A stretch of DNA of 64,000 nucleotides. It comes from Corallococcus sp. AS-1-6 (GTDB taxonomy: Bacteria; Myxococcota; Myxococcia; Myxococcales; Myxococcaceae). Positions 9,401 to 16,796 of the stretch are shown here, piece after piece; within the stretch, counting starts at the first letter, position 1, and each line of letters starts with the position of its first letter. The stretch covers positions 62,001 through 126,000 of the forward strand of contig NZ_JAIQDE010000018.1 in NCBI RefSeq assembly GCF_020037015.1, in the 5' to 3' direction. The notes beneath the pieces are model-generated. The model searched no databases and was not told the DNA's origin. It saw nothing but the letters and a program-made list of their open reading frames with translations. The position numbers and the translations under genes are program-made.

Positions 9401-10027
9401 CTGGCGGCGCTGACGCGGCTGCGGCTGCTCGCGTCGCACCCGCGCCTGTACGACAAGACGTCCAAGCTGGAGTCCTCCAAGCTGGAGCGCTTCCTGGAGC
9501 TCGTCCAGGAGCTGCGCGAGGAGGGCCACCGTGCACTGGTGTTCAGCCAGTTCACGTCCCACCTGGCGCTGATCCGCGAGGTGCTGGACGCCCAGGGCGT
9601 CGCCTACGAGTACCTGGACGGCTCGACGCCGGCCGGTGAGCGGGCGGAGTGCGTGCGCGCCTTCCAGGAGGGCGACGCGCCCCTGTTCCTGATCTCACTC
9701 AAGGCGGGCGGCTTCGGCCTCAACCTGACGGCCGCGACCAGCGTCATCCACCTGGACCCCTGGTGGAACCCCGCCGTGGAGGATCAGGCCTCCGATCGCG
9801 CCCACCGCATCGGCCAGCAGCGCCCCGTCACGGTCTACCGGCTGGTGGCACGCGGGACGATTGAAGAGCAGATGCTCTCCCTCCATGAGCAGAAGCGGGC
9901 CCTGGTGGCCGGCGTGCTGGAGGGCAAGGACGCCGCGGCCCGCCTGTCCACCCAGGAGCTGCTCGGGTTGCTCGCGCAGCGGCTGCCGGGCATCGACGGG
10001 CTCGATTCCGACGCGACGAAGCACTGA
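6455..10027 (+). CDS. SWI2/SNF2-family ATPase with SWIM zinc finger
   Basis: The protein has 1190 residues. I prefer ATG 6455 to the TTG nine codons upstream, which would overlap the amidase stop. A SWIM finger (C205-x-C207-x4-C212-x-H214) lies in the N-terminal half, followed by a long divergent middle. The two RecA lobes of an SNF2 motor come next: Walker A DDMGLGKT with Lys749, DEAQ box at 838, SGTPMENHLGELW, then LISLKAGGFGLNL, DPWWNPAVE and DRAHRIGQ (motifs V and VI). The protein is expected to be a DNA-translocating ATPase that remodels protein-DNA complexes, with the finger mediating DNA or protein contacts. Its target is unknown. It is the last gene of its strand, with a convergent neighbour. 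Confidence 0.93.
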   Translation: MAEQSPPSSPKPSPAPHAPPFQTEAELRAWLHAEGLEHLGRLSLALLTPRVEAAYLPQVRAVISRRRLVELLAQDSLDRWTAEMLPTPRMRDLLPRLAWRYVEDERQGAIEARASVAERLEPPADIRTHAVHGLLLAWRARVPSSVAPRPERALPLEALVEEPDLPGFRLKETRISELPVSPAGSGFILAEARLTFSPSSVTADCTCGATFCVHQLAAADTALLWLRQRWTEAFGETLEELVRPAWARTLRALERAVEESPGGGGGVEISWRLDVIEGYGVEVAPYAHRRTKKGQRTPGTKVGRRKLLQEYGSQLSPADSRIAALLPDSTAPASRALLFELMDHPRLSLEGTQDIPVRIEREKVGLVAEDRSGTVVVNAGVDGTVLPTPLLERVRKAKPEDAVFLWDDGAHVLTVLDVSPEVRAMATVLQRHGNAFPPESHGALLEHLSKLSGRLPVSMPRSVMGESIAPQQLPVLRLEGQPGGAVRLELRLRALPDAPALLPGNGARDVHVRRDTRSFHAVRDFARELAVAEALQAQLPLKTAEPQELPFCFLFHSAQGGLAVLAACADMEPRPELEWVGASMRLMPSRGAADLKVVLERKREWFGVMGGLSVEGERVELARLLDSARRRERFVQVDARTWVEIEAALREHLERLADHAYLSRHGLEVGPSAAEALTALGTAGAHIDADVSWKSLVERIFAAKDLKPRVPATLKTQLRDYQLEGFRWLARLASWNAGGVLADDMGLGKTVQALAVLLERAKHGPALVLAPTSVAFNWRDEAKRFAPSLKVTLFSDSDDRGGTLERLGPRDVLVLSYGLLVRDIERLAALRFSTIVFDEAQALKNAATQRFRAARALQGDFKFALSGTPMENHLGELWAVFGVVFPGLLGSLEAFRSRFAVPIEKQVDPTAGPALARVIQPFLLRRTKAQVEAQLPPRTDVHVPVILSPPEWTLYEDARLAALSDLEIRKSKMKDQERRIEVLAALTRLRLLASHPRLYDKTSKLESSKLERFLELVQELREEGHRALVFSQFTSHLALIREVLDAQGVAYEYLDGSTPAGERAECVRAFQEGDAPLFLISLKAGGFGLNLTAATSVIHLDPWWNPAVEDQASDRAHRIGQQRPVTVYRLVARGTIEEQMLSLHEQKRALVAGVLEGKDAAARLSTQELLGLLAQRLPGIDGLDSDATKH

Positions 10028-10270
10028 ACGCTCTTTCCGTGGTTTTTCGCGGGGGCGTTCGTGCGCCTGAACAGGCACTGAACAGACTTTTAGCCATTTC
10101 CGCCCCGCAGTAACCTGAACGGTCGAGCAGTCCCAGGTTCCTGATCGGCCATGCCTACATGAAACAGTGATCAGGTGGGTGGGGCGTGCCGTCTGTCGGT
10201 GGACACACCCGCCCGATCAGAAACGCCACGCCCACATGATCGCGCTTTCAGCGGGTCGCGACCCACCCAG

Positions 10271-10301
10271 TGAAACATGTATTAATAAAATACATGTTTC
10301 A
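10271..10301. terminator. Perfect 13-bp AT-rich stem-loop, possible bidirectional terminator
   Basis: TGAAACATGTATT pairs exactly with AATACATGTTTCA around a 5-nt loop (AATAA). It sits between the ends of two convergent genes, where a bidirectional terminator is expected, but the stem is AT-rich, which is odd for this genome. It could instead be a protein-binding palindrome or an element relic. Confidence 0.45.
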
Positions 10302-10322
10302 TCTTGGAGTATCTGTCTGGAG

Positions 10323-10338
10323 ATGCAATTGATTGCAT
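10323..10338. repeat. Short palindrome ATGCAAT-TG-ATTGCAT
   Basis: Seven-base arms surround a 2-nt centre. It lies 14 bp from the end of thiD, beside the 13-bp hairpin. Either a binding site or part of the convergent terminator region is possible. Confidence 0.35.
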
Positions 10339-10352
10339 TGGATATCTGTGTT

Positions 10353-11162
10353 TCAGTCGTGAATCAGCGGGAAGAAGTGGCCGATCGGGCCGTTCCCGTG
10401 GCCCACGGCGAGCGGGTAGCGCAGGGCGGAGGTGACGTACTCCTTCGCCAGCCGCACGGCCTCCAGCGGCGCGGTCCCCAGCGCGAGCCTCGCGGCGATC
10501 GCCGCCGACAGCGTGCAGCCGGTGCCGTGCGTGTTCGGCGTGTCCACGGGCGCCACGGACAGCGTCTCCATGCGCGTGCCGTCGAACCACACGTCCGTGC
10601 CGCGCAGCGCGCCGGGCATGCCGCCGCCCTTCACCAGCACCACGCGGGAGCCCAGGGCGTGGATGCGCCGGGCCGCCTCGCGCATGTCCTCCAGCGTCTG
10701 GATGTCCATGCCCGCGAGCAGCTTCGCTTCATGGCGGTTGGGCGTGAGGATGGCCGCCAGGGGCAGCATGCGCGTGCGCAGCGCCTCCACGGCCTCGTCG
10801 TCGATGAGCTGCGAGCCCGCGCGGGACACCATCACGGGATCCACCACGATGGGCCCCAGCGACACGCGGGCCAGTTGACTCGCCACGGCTTCAATCAGCG
10901 GGCGCTGGGCCAGCATGCCCACCTTGACCGCGTCCACGCGCATGTCCGACGCGACGGCGTCCACCTGCGCGGTGACGGACTCGGGCGGCAGCAGGTCCAC
11001 GCGGGTGACGCCCCGCGTGTTCTGCGCGGTGATGGCCGTCACGGCGCTGGTGCCGTGCACGCGGTGGAAGGAGAAGGTGCGGAGGTCGGCCTGGATGCCC
11101 GCGCCGCCGCCGCTGTCCGAGCCGGCGATGGTGAGGGCGGTTGCGACAGGGAAGGGCTTCAT
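10353..11162 (-). CDS. thiD: Hydroxymethylpyrimidine/phosphomethylpyrimidine kinase
   Basis: The protein has 269 residues, the usual ThiD length. It has the ribokinase-like fold signature: [17 protein letters not shown] near the N-terminus, [13 protein letters not shown], and VDPVMVS followed by [11 protein letters not shown]. Near the C-terminus, [15 protein letters not shown] carries the anion-hole Gly-Thr-Gly-Cys. The enzyme phosphorylates HMP to HMP-P and then HMP-PP in thiamine synthesis in the cytoplasm. It stands alone with no other thiamine gene nearby. No TPP riboswitch is visible. Instead TAGGAT (11172-11177, minus strand) lies 9 nt before ATG, so the transcript is probably leaderless or nearly so. 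Confidence 0.95.
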   Translation of the reverse strand: MKPFPVATALTIAGSDSGGGAGIQADLRTFSFHRVHGTSAVTAITAQNTRGVTRVDLLPPESVTAQVDAVASDMRVDAVKVGMLAQRPLIEAVASQLARVSLGPIVVDPVMVSRAGSQLIDDEAVEALRTRMLPLAAILTPNRHEAKLLAGMDIQTLEDMREAARRIHALGSRVVLVKGGGMPGALRGTDVWFDGTRMETLSVAPVDTPNTHGTGCTLSAAIAARLALGTAPLEAVRLAKEYVTSALRYPLAVGHGNGPIGHFFPLIHD

Positions 11163-11206
11163 GGGCGCGGCATCCTAGCCGCGCCCCGGCGCACGCGACC
11201 CTGGAA

Positions 11207-12217
11207 CTAGAAGCGGTTCTGCCGGGCCTGGTCGAAGTCCACGCGGTGCTTCAGGTAGAGCGTGTCCAGCATGTGGTTGCTGATGGGGTTCAGGTTGCCG
11301 TCGGTGAAGCGGTGCACCACCGCCCCCTTGCCCGCGTCCTTCAGGAAGGCCAGCGGATCCACGTCGCCGCCCAGGCCGGTGAGCGTGGGCACGGGGTCCG
11401 CGTTGTTGACGTAGTGCACGTACTGGGGGCCGTCCGGGTACTTCGTGGACGCGGCGCCGAAGGTCTCCACCTGCAGGTGGCTCAGCTTCGCCTCCACCTG
11501 CGCCGGGGACAGCCCGTCCTCCACGCGCAGCCGCTTCGCCACGTCGTTCAAAGCGCGCGCCGTGATGAGGCCGCCCTGGCTGTAGCCCACCAGGTGCACG
11601 TCACGGCCGGCCTTCAGCTCCGAGTAGAGCGTGTCCGCCAGCGTGTCCACGGCGGGGTTGCGGCCCTTGTCCAGCTTGTCCGTCACGCACTGGCCCAGGT
11701 CCTTCACCAGGCCTTCCGTCGCGTTGTGGATGCCCACCACCTTCGCGCCGGAGCTGTCCGCCAGCGCCTGCATCTCGTTCAACTGCCCCGACGTGGGCGT
11801 CATGATGCCGTTGACGTAGAGGATCGTCTTGTCCGGGTTCGGGTCGTTCTTCGGCGTGACGCCCGGCACGTCGCCTGGCTTCGTCGTCGGCGGGAGCACC
11901 TTGCCGCCCGCGCCCACGAACATGCCGTCCTGCGCGCGGTCCGGCTTCGCGCCGCCCAAGAGGCTGGTGATCTCCCGCACCGTGGTGGCGTTGAAGACGT
12001 TCGCCCCCATCTCCACGAAGCGGGGGATGTCCTTGATGCCGCCCACCGCCGCGTCGATGAGGCCGCCCAGCAGGTTCTTCCGCTGCGCCGGCTGCTCGAA
12101 GGAGGACCTCTGGAACGCGGGCTGATGCGCCGCCGGCTTCTTCCCGAGCGGCTCCGCGGCCGTCTTCGGGGTGGAGGACGGCACGGCGAGGGAGCGGGTG
12201 CGGTCGATCGTGCTCAA
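11207..12217 (-). CDS. Lipase-like alpha/beta-hydrolase
   Basis: The protein has 336 residues. I chose TTG at 12217 (MSTIDRTRSLAVP) because GGAGG sits about 6 nt upstream; the longer frame would begin inside that site. After a disordered N-terminus of about 55 residues and a helical section, a hydrolase core contains TILYVNGIMTPT (first strand and oxyanion region) and VGYSQGG, with the nucleophile Ser213 in a G-x-S-x-G elbow. Later come VHYVNNADPVPTL (likely acid-bearing loop) and ISNHMLDTLYL (likely His). The substrate is unknown; a phospholipid or other ester is plausible. There is no signal peptide. Myxobacteria carry several such cytosolic-looking lipases. Confidence 0.72.
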   Translation of the reverse strand: MSTIDRTRSLAVPSSTPKTAAEPLGKKPAAHQPAFQRSSFEQPAQRKNLLGGLIDAAVGGIKDIPRFVEMGANVFNATTVREITSLLGGAKPDRAQDGMFVGAGGKVLPPTTKPGDVPGVTPKNDPNPDKTILYVNGIMTPTSGQLNEMQALADSSGAKVVGIHNATEGLVKDLGQCVTDKLDKGRNPAVDTLADTLYSELKAGRDVHLVGYSQGGLITARALNDVAKRLRVEDGLSPAQVEAKLSHLQVETFGAASTKYPDGPQYVHYVNNADPVPTLTGLGGDVDPLAFLKDAGKGAVVHRFTDGNLNPISNHMLDTLYLKHRVDFDQARQNRF

Positions 12218-12294
12218 GGGAACCTCCAACCACCGGGGGAAGTGGGTCTGGGGAGGTTATCCCCATCCGGCCCCGGAAGTTGCGTCCCCTCGCG

Positions 12295-13038
12295 TCACGG
12301 CGTGGTGAGCGCCTGCTTCGTGGCGGGCAGCCCGCGCGTGGCCTCGGCTTCGGAGGTGTTGGACTCCACCGACGCCTCGTGGACCTCCTTGTAGAACCGG
12401 CGGCCGAAGATGACGCCCAGCACCAGCGACACCACCATGCCCACCGCGGACACCACGGTCATCACCGTGCGGCCCTGCGCCAGGCCGCTGCCGAACTGCG
12501 CGGTGAGGAAGGTGCCCGGGATGGTGCCCAGCACCACGCCCAGCACGGATGGCCAGAAGCGCGCGCCGCTCGCGGCCCCGGCGATCAGCATGATGTCCGT
12601 GGGGCACAGCGGGTTGAGGCACGCCAGGAACGTGAACTGGAAGTCGTGCCGCCGCGCCGCCTTGGCGATGGCCGCGTACTTGCTGCCGCACAGGCGCTGC
12701 ATGGGCCGCGTGCCCAGCTTGCGAGCGACGAAGTAGAGCAGGGTGGCGGACAGGAAGCTGCCTGTTAGTGAATAGAGGGTCGCGGCAAGGGTTCCGAACA
12801 TCATCCCGCCCACCGCGGTGAGCACCTGACCCGGCAGGAGCGTCAGGGGCCTCACGGCCAGGAAGGCCACGTAGGCCAGGGGGGCGTAGTCGCCCAGGGG
12901 CAGCAGCACCTCCCGGATGGTGCGCTGATCGATGAAGTCCGGCCCCAAGAGCCGGAGCATCACCAGACCGCCAATGGAGACGACCATGGGCGCGAGGATC
13001 CGCAACCAGGTCTTCAGCCCACTCCTGACGCTCGCCAA
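12295..13038 (-). CDS. DedA/VTT-domain membrane protein
   Basis: The protein has 247 residues from TTG 13038, which follows GGGGAGG by 5 nt; the frame upstream of it looks non-coding. It has about five hydrophobic helices. The VTT/SNARE-associated core runs from RPLTLLPGQVLTAVGGMMFG through GSFLSATLLYFVARKLG to CLNPLCPTDIMLIAGA and LGTIPGTFLTAQFGSG, including the family's F/LxR and G-rich re-entrant segments. DedA/TVP38 proteins act in the inner membrane in lipid-carrier flipping and envelope homeostasis; which lipid is moved here is not known. It is transcribed away from the KGG gene, and 77 bp separate it from the downstream lipase-like gene. Confidence 0.85.
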   Translation of the reverse strand: MASVRSGLKTWLRILAPMVVSIGGLVMLRLLGPDFIDQRTIREVLLPLGDYAPLAYVAFLAVRPLTLLPGQVLTAVGGMMFGTLAATLYSLTGSFLSATLLYFVARKLGTRPMQRLCGSKYAAIAKAARRHDFQFTFLACLNPLCPTDIMLIAGAASGARFWPSVLGVVLGTIPGTFLTAQFGSGLAQGRTVMTVVSAVGMVVSLVLGVIFGRRFYKEVHEASVESNTSEAEATRGLPATKQALTTP

Positions 13039-13353
13039 TGCAACCTCCCCACACCCGCCAGACCCATGTGTCAGGCGTTGCGCACAAGGTGGGATCCGGG
13101 CAGGGAATCGGCAACGTGGGCTGAATTGTTGTGAACAGCGAGAGCGTCCTGCCGGGCAATCACCCGTCCCGTCCGGATGCCCAGCAGGCCTGACAAGCGC
13201 GCGAAATCCTTGGGGATTATGCATGCAATGTCAGGAGAGAACGGCTGGCGGTGTACGGAGCTTGCTTGCATCGGGGCGCTTCCGTCCCAAGGTTTCAGGC
13301 AAGGGACACCAAGGCGCGGACGGGGTTGGGCAGTCATGAGAGGAGACACGGAC
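13039..13353. other. 315-bp divergent intergenic region between the DedA and KGG genes
   Basis: No convincing ORF is present. It must hold promoters for both neighbours. On the plus strand, CTGACA (13190-13195) and TTATGC (13218-13223) are 22 bp apart, too far for a good sigma-70 site. GCATGCAATG around 13221 and the lower-GC stretch 13200-13230 mark the likely promoter area. A GAGAGGAG ribosome site at 13338-13345 serves the KGG gene. Confidence 0.4.
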
Positions 13354-13800
13354 ATGTCGGACAAGGACAACAAGGGCAGCATGACGGTGGCCGAGGCGGG
13401 TCGTAAGGGCGGAGAGACGGTCCGCAACGAGCGCGGTCGCGAGTTCTACGAGACCATCGGCCGCAAGGGCGGAGCGACGGTGAAGGCCGAGCGCGGACGC
13501 TCCTTCTACGAGGAGATCGGCCGCAAGGGCGGCGAGACCGTGAAGGCCGAGCGCGGCGCGAAGTTCTACGAGGAGATCGGCAAGAAGGGCGGCGATCGCG
13601 TCAAGGCCACCCGCGGACCGAACTTCTATGAGGAGATCGGCCGCAAGGGCGGGCAGAAGGTCAAGAAGCTGATCGAAGAGGGCAAGCGCGCCGCCCGCGC
13701 CGCCATGGAGGGCCAGGCCGGGAATGCCCCCGCGTCCGAGGGCACCTCCGCTCCGGCGACGCCGCCGGAGGAGCCCGCGCAGCCGGGCGGCAACGAGTAA
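13354..13800 (+). CDS. KGG-repeat stress-type protein
   Basis: The protein has 148 residues, starting at ATG 13354 with GAGAGGAG 8 nt upstream. It contains five tandem KGG motifs (R/K-K-G-G followed by a basic/acidic stretch and FYEEIG), each unit about 20 residues, between residues 15 and 110. The tail is Pro/Ala-rich. The family is the KGG/Em-like group (PF10685), hydrophilic glycine-rich proteins linked to general stress in bacteria such as E. coli YmdF/YciG. The molecular role is not established. The extended repeat array is longer than the two or three units usual in enterobacteria. Confidence 0.88.
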   Translation: MSDKDNKGSMTVAEAGRKGGETVRNERGREFYETIGRKGGATVKAERGRSFYEEIGRKGGETVKAERGAKFYEEIGKKGGDRVKATRGPNFYEEIGRKGGQKVKKLIEEGKRAARAAMEGQAGNAPASEGTSAPATPPEEPAQPGGNE

Positions 13801-13839
13801 CGGGGGACAGGAAGCGCGGTCTTCCGGTATGACGGCCGC

Positions 13840-14178
13840 GTGTACCTGGTCATCACGTTCCTCGAACAGGTGGAGACGACCGAGCGGGCGATCCGCCGGC
13901 TCCGGGAGTTCGGCATCCCGGAACCGCTGGTCATCCGAGCGCGCAGCGCCGCCGCGGCCCTGTCCGCGGAGGTCCCGGTGTTCGCCGGGCTGCGCAGCCT
14001 CGCGCTGGGCGCGGACGAGGACCGCGTCGTCCTCGTGAGCGTGCTGCCCTCCCTGCCGCAGGAGGAGCTGGACCGCATCATCCAGCGCGTGCAGTTGGAG
14101 ATGGACGCGGACGACCCGCCCATGGGCCGCCTGGTGGCCCTGCCTGTCCTGGCGGCGCCCACGCATCGGCGGGGATGA
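13840..14178 (+). CDS. PII-like protein
   Basis: The protein has 112 residues. Start GTG 13840 lies 6 nt after TATGAC (13828-13833). The beta-alpha-beta beginning (YLVITFLEQVETTERAIRRL) and the second half (VVLVSVLPSLPQEELDRI) fit a ferredoxin-like PII trimer fold. The conserved glutamine-signalling T-loop of GlnB is not apparent. It precedes two antiporter genes by 32 bp, so it probably regulates them by binding a nucleotide or other ligand. PII-like proteins linked to sodium transporters are known as a group; placement in that group is an inference from context. Confidence 0.62.
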   Translation: MYLVITFLEQVETTERAIRRLREFGIPEPLVIRARSAAAALSAEVPVFAGLRSLALGADEDRVVLVSVLPSLPQEELDRIIQRVQLEMDADDPPMGRLVALPVLAAPTHRRG

Positions 14179-14204
14179 CGCGCGGGGGCGCGCGGGTGTA
14201 AGCA
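14175..14204 (+). promoter_or_regulatory. Candidate promoter just before the first antiporter gene
   Basis: ATGACG (14175-14180), an 18-bp spacer and TAAGCA (14199-14204) are followed 6 nt later by GTG 14211. If used, the transcript would start at or within a base or two of the start codon. Confidence 0.35.
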
Positions 14205-14210
14205 CGCTGC

Positions 14211-15446
14211 GTGCAAGCGCTGCTCGTCTTCCTCATCGTCGCGGCGTTGTCGCTGCTCGCGTCCAGCCGGTCGCTCCTGGATCCGGGCCGCTTCCCGGCG
14301 CTGGCGCGGCTCGCGGCCAGCGGCCTCTTGTTCCTCATCTTCGGGGCCCTGCTGGGCCCGTCCCTGCTGGGCGTGCTCACCCCGCGCAACCTGGAGTCGC
14401 TGAGCCCGCTGGTGGCGCTGGGGCTGGGGACGGGCGGCGTGCTGTTGGGGCTCAACCTGGAGCCGCGCCTGCTGCGGCTGCTGCCCCGGCCCGTGTACGC
14501 GGCGGCGGTCGCGCAAGCGGGCACGGCGTTCCTCTTCGTCGCGCTGCCCCTGTCCGTCCCGCTGCTGTTGTCCATGGGCTTGAGGCCCATGATGGCGGTG
14601 GGCGCGGCGGCGCTGCTGGGCGCGGCGGCGAGCCTGTCCTCCGGCCACTTCGCGGTGCTGGGCTACCGCAACGGGCGGATGGAGCGCGCGCGGGGCCTGG
14701 GTGTGGCGCTGCTCACGATGATGGACGACGCGGTGGGCCTGGGCGTGCTCGCGCTGGGCCTGGTGCTGGGCGTCACCGGCAACGCGGCGGAGGGGCTGGG
14801 CCTGCTGTCGCTGGCGCTGCTGTTGGGCGTGGCGTGCGGGGCGCTGCTGGCGTTCCTCACGCATTCGCTGAAGGACCTGGCGGAGCAGACCACGGTGACG
14901 CTGGGCATGGTGGCGCTGGTGGGCGGCGCGGCGGCGTACCTGCGGCTGTCCTCGCTCCTGGCGGGCGTGGCCTGCGGCGCGACGCTGGCGCTGATGGGCG
15001 GACGCACGGCGGAGCGGGTGGCGCGGGCGCTCTCGCGCGTGGAGCGGCCCACGTACCTGGTGCTGGTGTTCCTGGTGGGCAGCCACATCCAGGCCCGCGA
15101 CGTGTCCGCCTGGGCGCTGTTGCCCGCGTTCGTGGGGCTGCGCTTCCTGGGCAAGGTGCTGGGGGGGAGGTTCGCGCAGCGGCTCACGGCGGGCGTGTTG
15201 GACCTGCCGCCGCGCTTCGGCTACGCGCTCATCTCCCAGGGCGGCCTGGCGCTGTGCCTGGTGGCCGAGTACGTGCTGCTGGTGCCCGGCTCGCTGTCCC
15301 AGCGGGTGCTGGACGTGGTGGCGGTGGGCGCGGTCGTCAACGAGATGCTCGCGCACGGGGCCTTCCGGCACGTGCTGGCCGCGGAGGCCCGGGCCACGGC
15401 CTCCCAGGCCACGCCGCCCGCCGGTGACGCGGGGGTGGCGGCGTGA
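14211..15446 (+). CDS. Cation:proton antiporter, CPA2-type (first of pair)
   Basis: The protein has 411 residues with about 12 hydrophobic helices, from GTG 14211. It has a Na_H_Exchanger domain. LLTMMDDAVGLGVLALG carries the acidic pair expected in the ion-binding helix, and a FLVGSHIQARD segment near residue 280 and FGYALISQGGLALCL near residue 340 are typical of CPA2 proteins. It is expected to exchange Na+ or K+ for H+ across the inner membrane. The last 4 nt overlap the second antiporter (GTGA). The presence of two non-identical antiporters and a PII-like gene in one operon suggests a regulated, possibly heteromeric, transporter. Confidence 0.85.
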   Translation: MQALLVFLIVAALSLLASSRSLLDPGRFPALARLAASGLLFLIFGALLGPSLLGVLTPRNLESLSPLVALGLGTGGVLLGLNLEPRLLRLLPRPVYAAAVAQAGTAFLFVALPLSVPLLLSMGLRPMMAVGAAALLGAAASLSSGHFAVLGYRNGRMERARGLGVALLTMMDDAVGLGVLALGLVLGVTGNAAEGLGLLSLALLLGVACGALLAFLTHSLKDLAEQTTVTLGMVALVGGAAAYLRLSSLLAGVACGATLALMGGRTAERVARALSRVERPTYLVLVFLVGSHIQARDVSAWALLPAFVGLRFLGKVLGGRFAQRLTAGVLDLPPRFGYALISQGGLALCLVAEYVLLVPGSLSQRVLDVVAVGAVVNEMLAHGAFRHVLAAEARATASQATPPAGDAGVAA

Positions 15447-16741
15447 AGGGGTCCATCTTCCGGTTGCTGCTGCTCGTGGCGCTCCTGGCGGCCATCACCC
15501 AGGCGCAGGTGGTGCGCGCGGACGCGGGCACGCCGGTGCTGCTGGCGGCGGGCGCGCTGCTTTTGTGCGGCCTGTTCGCGGGCAAGGTGGCCAAGGGCAT
15601 GGGCCTGCCGCGCCTCACCGGCTACCTGCTGGTGGGCGTGGCGGTGGGGCCGTACGCGCTGGGCTTCATCCCCAACGCGGGCGTGAAGGGGCTGGAGCTG
15701 GTGAAGGGGCTGGCGGTGAGCCTCATCGCGCTCGTCGCGGGCACGGAGCTGCACCTGGGGCTCATCCGCCGGGTGGGCGCGCGCGTGGCGCTGCTGTGCG
15801 CGGCGGTGTGCGGGGTGACGTTCGCGGTGTGCTTCGGGGCGACGTTCGCGCTCAAGCCCGTGCTGCCGTTCCTGACCCCCATGACGGTGCCGCAGGCGCT
15901 GGCGGTGAGCGCGCTGCTGTCCACGGTGGTGGTGTCGTTCTCCCCCACGGTGACCATCGCCATCGTGCAGGAGACGTCCGCGCGCGGCCCCTTCACGGAG
16001 TTCCTGATGGCGCTGGTCATCATCGGGGACCTGTTCGTGATGGTGGCCTTTGGCCTGGCGGCGGGCATCACCCGCGCGACGTTCGGCGACGGGCTGGACC
16101 TGCCCGCGCTGGTGGGCGGGGTGGGGTGGGAGCTGTTCGGCTCCGTGGCCGTGGGGTGCCTGCTGGCGGTGGCCATGCTCCTGTACATGCGGGGCGTCAA
16201 CCGCGAGCTGCCGCTGTTCCTCGTGGGGCTGTCGTTCGCGGCGGCCGAGGGCGGGGCGCGGCTGCACCTGTCGCCGCTCCTGGTGTCGCTGGCGGCCGGG
16301 GCGCTCATCGCGAACCTGGACGAGCGCGAGGGCCGGCGCATCCACCAGGCCATCAACCAGGCGGGCCTGCCGGTGTTCGCGCTCTTCTTCGCCGCGGCGG
16401 GCGCGGGGCTGAAGCTGGACGCGCTGGTGACCGTGGGGCCGGCGGCGCTGCTGCTCGTGGCGCTGCGCGGCCTGGCCATCTGGGGCGCGTGCCGCAGGTT
16501 CGCGCCCGCGGAGGACCCGCGCCTCAAGCAATACCTGTGGATGGGGCTCATCTCCCAGGCGGGCGTGACGTTCGGCCTGGCGGCGCTGGTGTCGCGCACC
16601 TTCCCGTCCTTCGGGCCGCAGGTGGAGGTGCTCATCGTCGCGATGATCACCGCGCACGAGCTGGTGGGGCCCGTCCTCACCCGGCGCGCGCTCCTGGGCA
16701 GTGGCGAAATCCGTGCGGAGGAGGCGGGCGGCGGCGCATAG
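15443..16741 (+). CDS. Cation:proton antiporter, CPA2-type (second of pair)
   Basis: The protein has 432 residues with 12-13 predicted helices. The Na_H_Exchanger signatures include GKVAKGMGLPRLTGYLLVG early, SLIALVAGTELHLGLIRR, FLMALVIIGDLFVMVAFG (acidic residue in the membrane) and YLWMGLISQAGVTFGLA near the end. It differs substantially from the preceding paralogue and retains an N-terminal signal-anchor-like helix. Translation is coupled through the 4-nt GTGA overlap. The probable role is Na+(K+)/H+ exchange under control of the PII-like protein. Confidence 0.85.
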   Translation: MKGSIFRLLLLVALLAAITQAQVVRADAGTPVLLAAGALLLCGLFAGKVAKGMGLPRLTGYLLVGVAVGPYALGFIPNAGVKGLELVKGLAVSLIALVAGTELHLGLIRRVGARVALLCAAVCGVTFAVCFGATFALKPVLPFLTPMTVPQALAVSALLSTVVVSFSPTVTIAIVQETSARGPFTEFLMALVIIGDLFVMVAFGLAAGITRATFGDGLDLPALVGGVGWELFGSVAVGCLLAVAMLLYMRGVNRELPLFLVGLSFAAAEGGARLHLSPLLVSLAAGALIANLDEREGRRIHQAINQAGLPVFALFFAAAGAGLKLDALVTVGPAALLLVALRGLAIWGACRRFAPAEDPRLKQYLWMGLISQAGVTFGLAALVSRTFPSFGPQVEVLIVAMITAHELVGPVLTRRALLGSGEIRAEEAGGGA

Positions 16742-16796
16742 TGGGGGCACACCCCCTCTCACGCCCGGGGGTGGCCTCTGCCAGGAGCCTGCCGTC

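Larger units (their letters stand above)
10028..10352. other. 325-bp convergent intergenic region, AT-richer, with several palindromes
   Basis: This region lies between the SNF2 gene and the convergent thiD. No coding frame is convincing. It holds an AACCTG/CAGGTT pair (10112-10139), a CTGATCGG/CCGATCAG pair (10141-10148 and 10213-10220), a perfect 13-bp hairpin (10271-10301) and a 16-bp palindrome (10323-10338). TGAAACA or its complement occurs four times (10160, 10271, 10295, 10349). Local GC near 10270-10350 is far below the window average. Confidence 0.7.

Noticed and set aside
10271-10338. Inverted repeats as ends of an insertion sequence or MITE
   Set aside because: No transposase, no target-site duplication and only one copy in the window; kept only as a palindrome cluster.
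10353-11200. TPP riboswitch upstream of thiD
   Set aside because: The start codon follows a -10-like hexamer by 9 nt and the 44-bp gap to the next gene cannot hold the aptamer.
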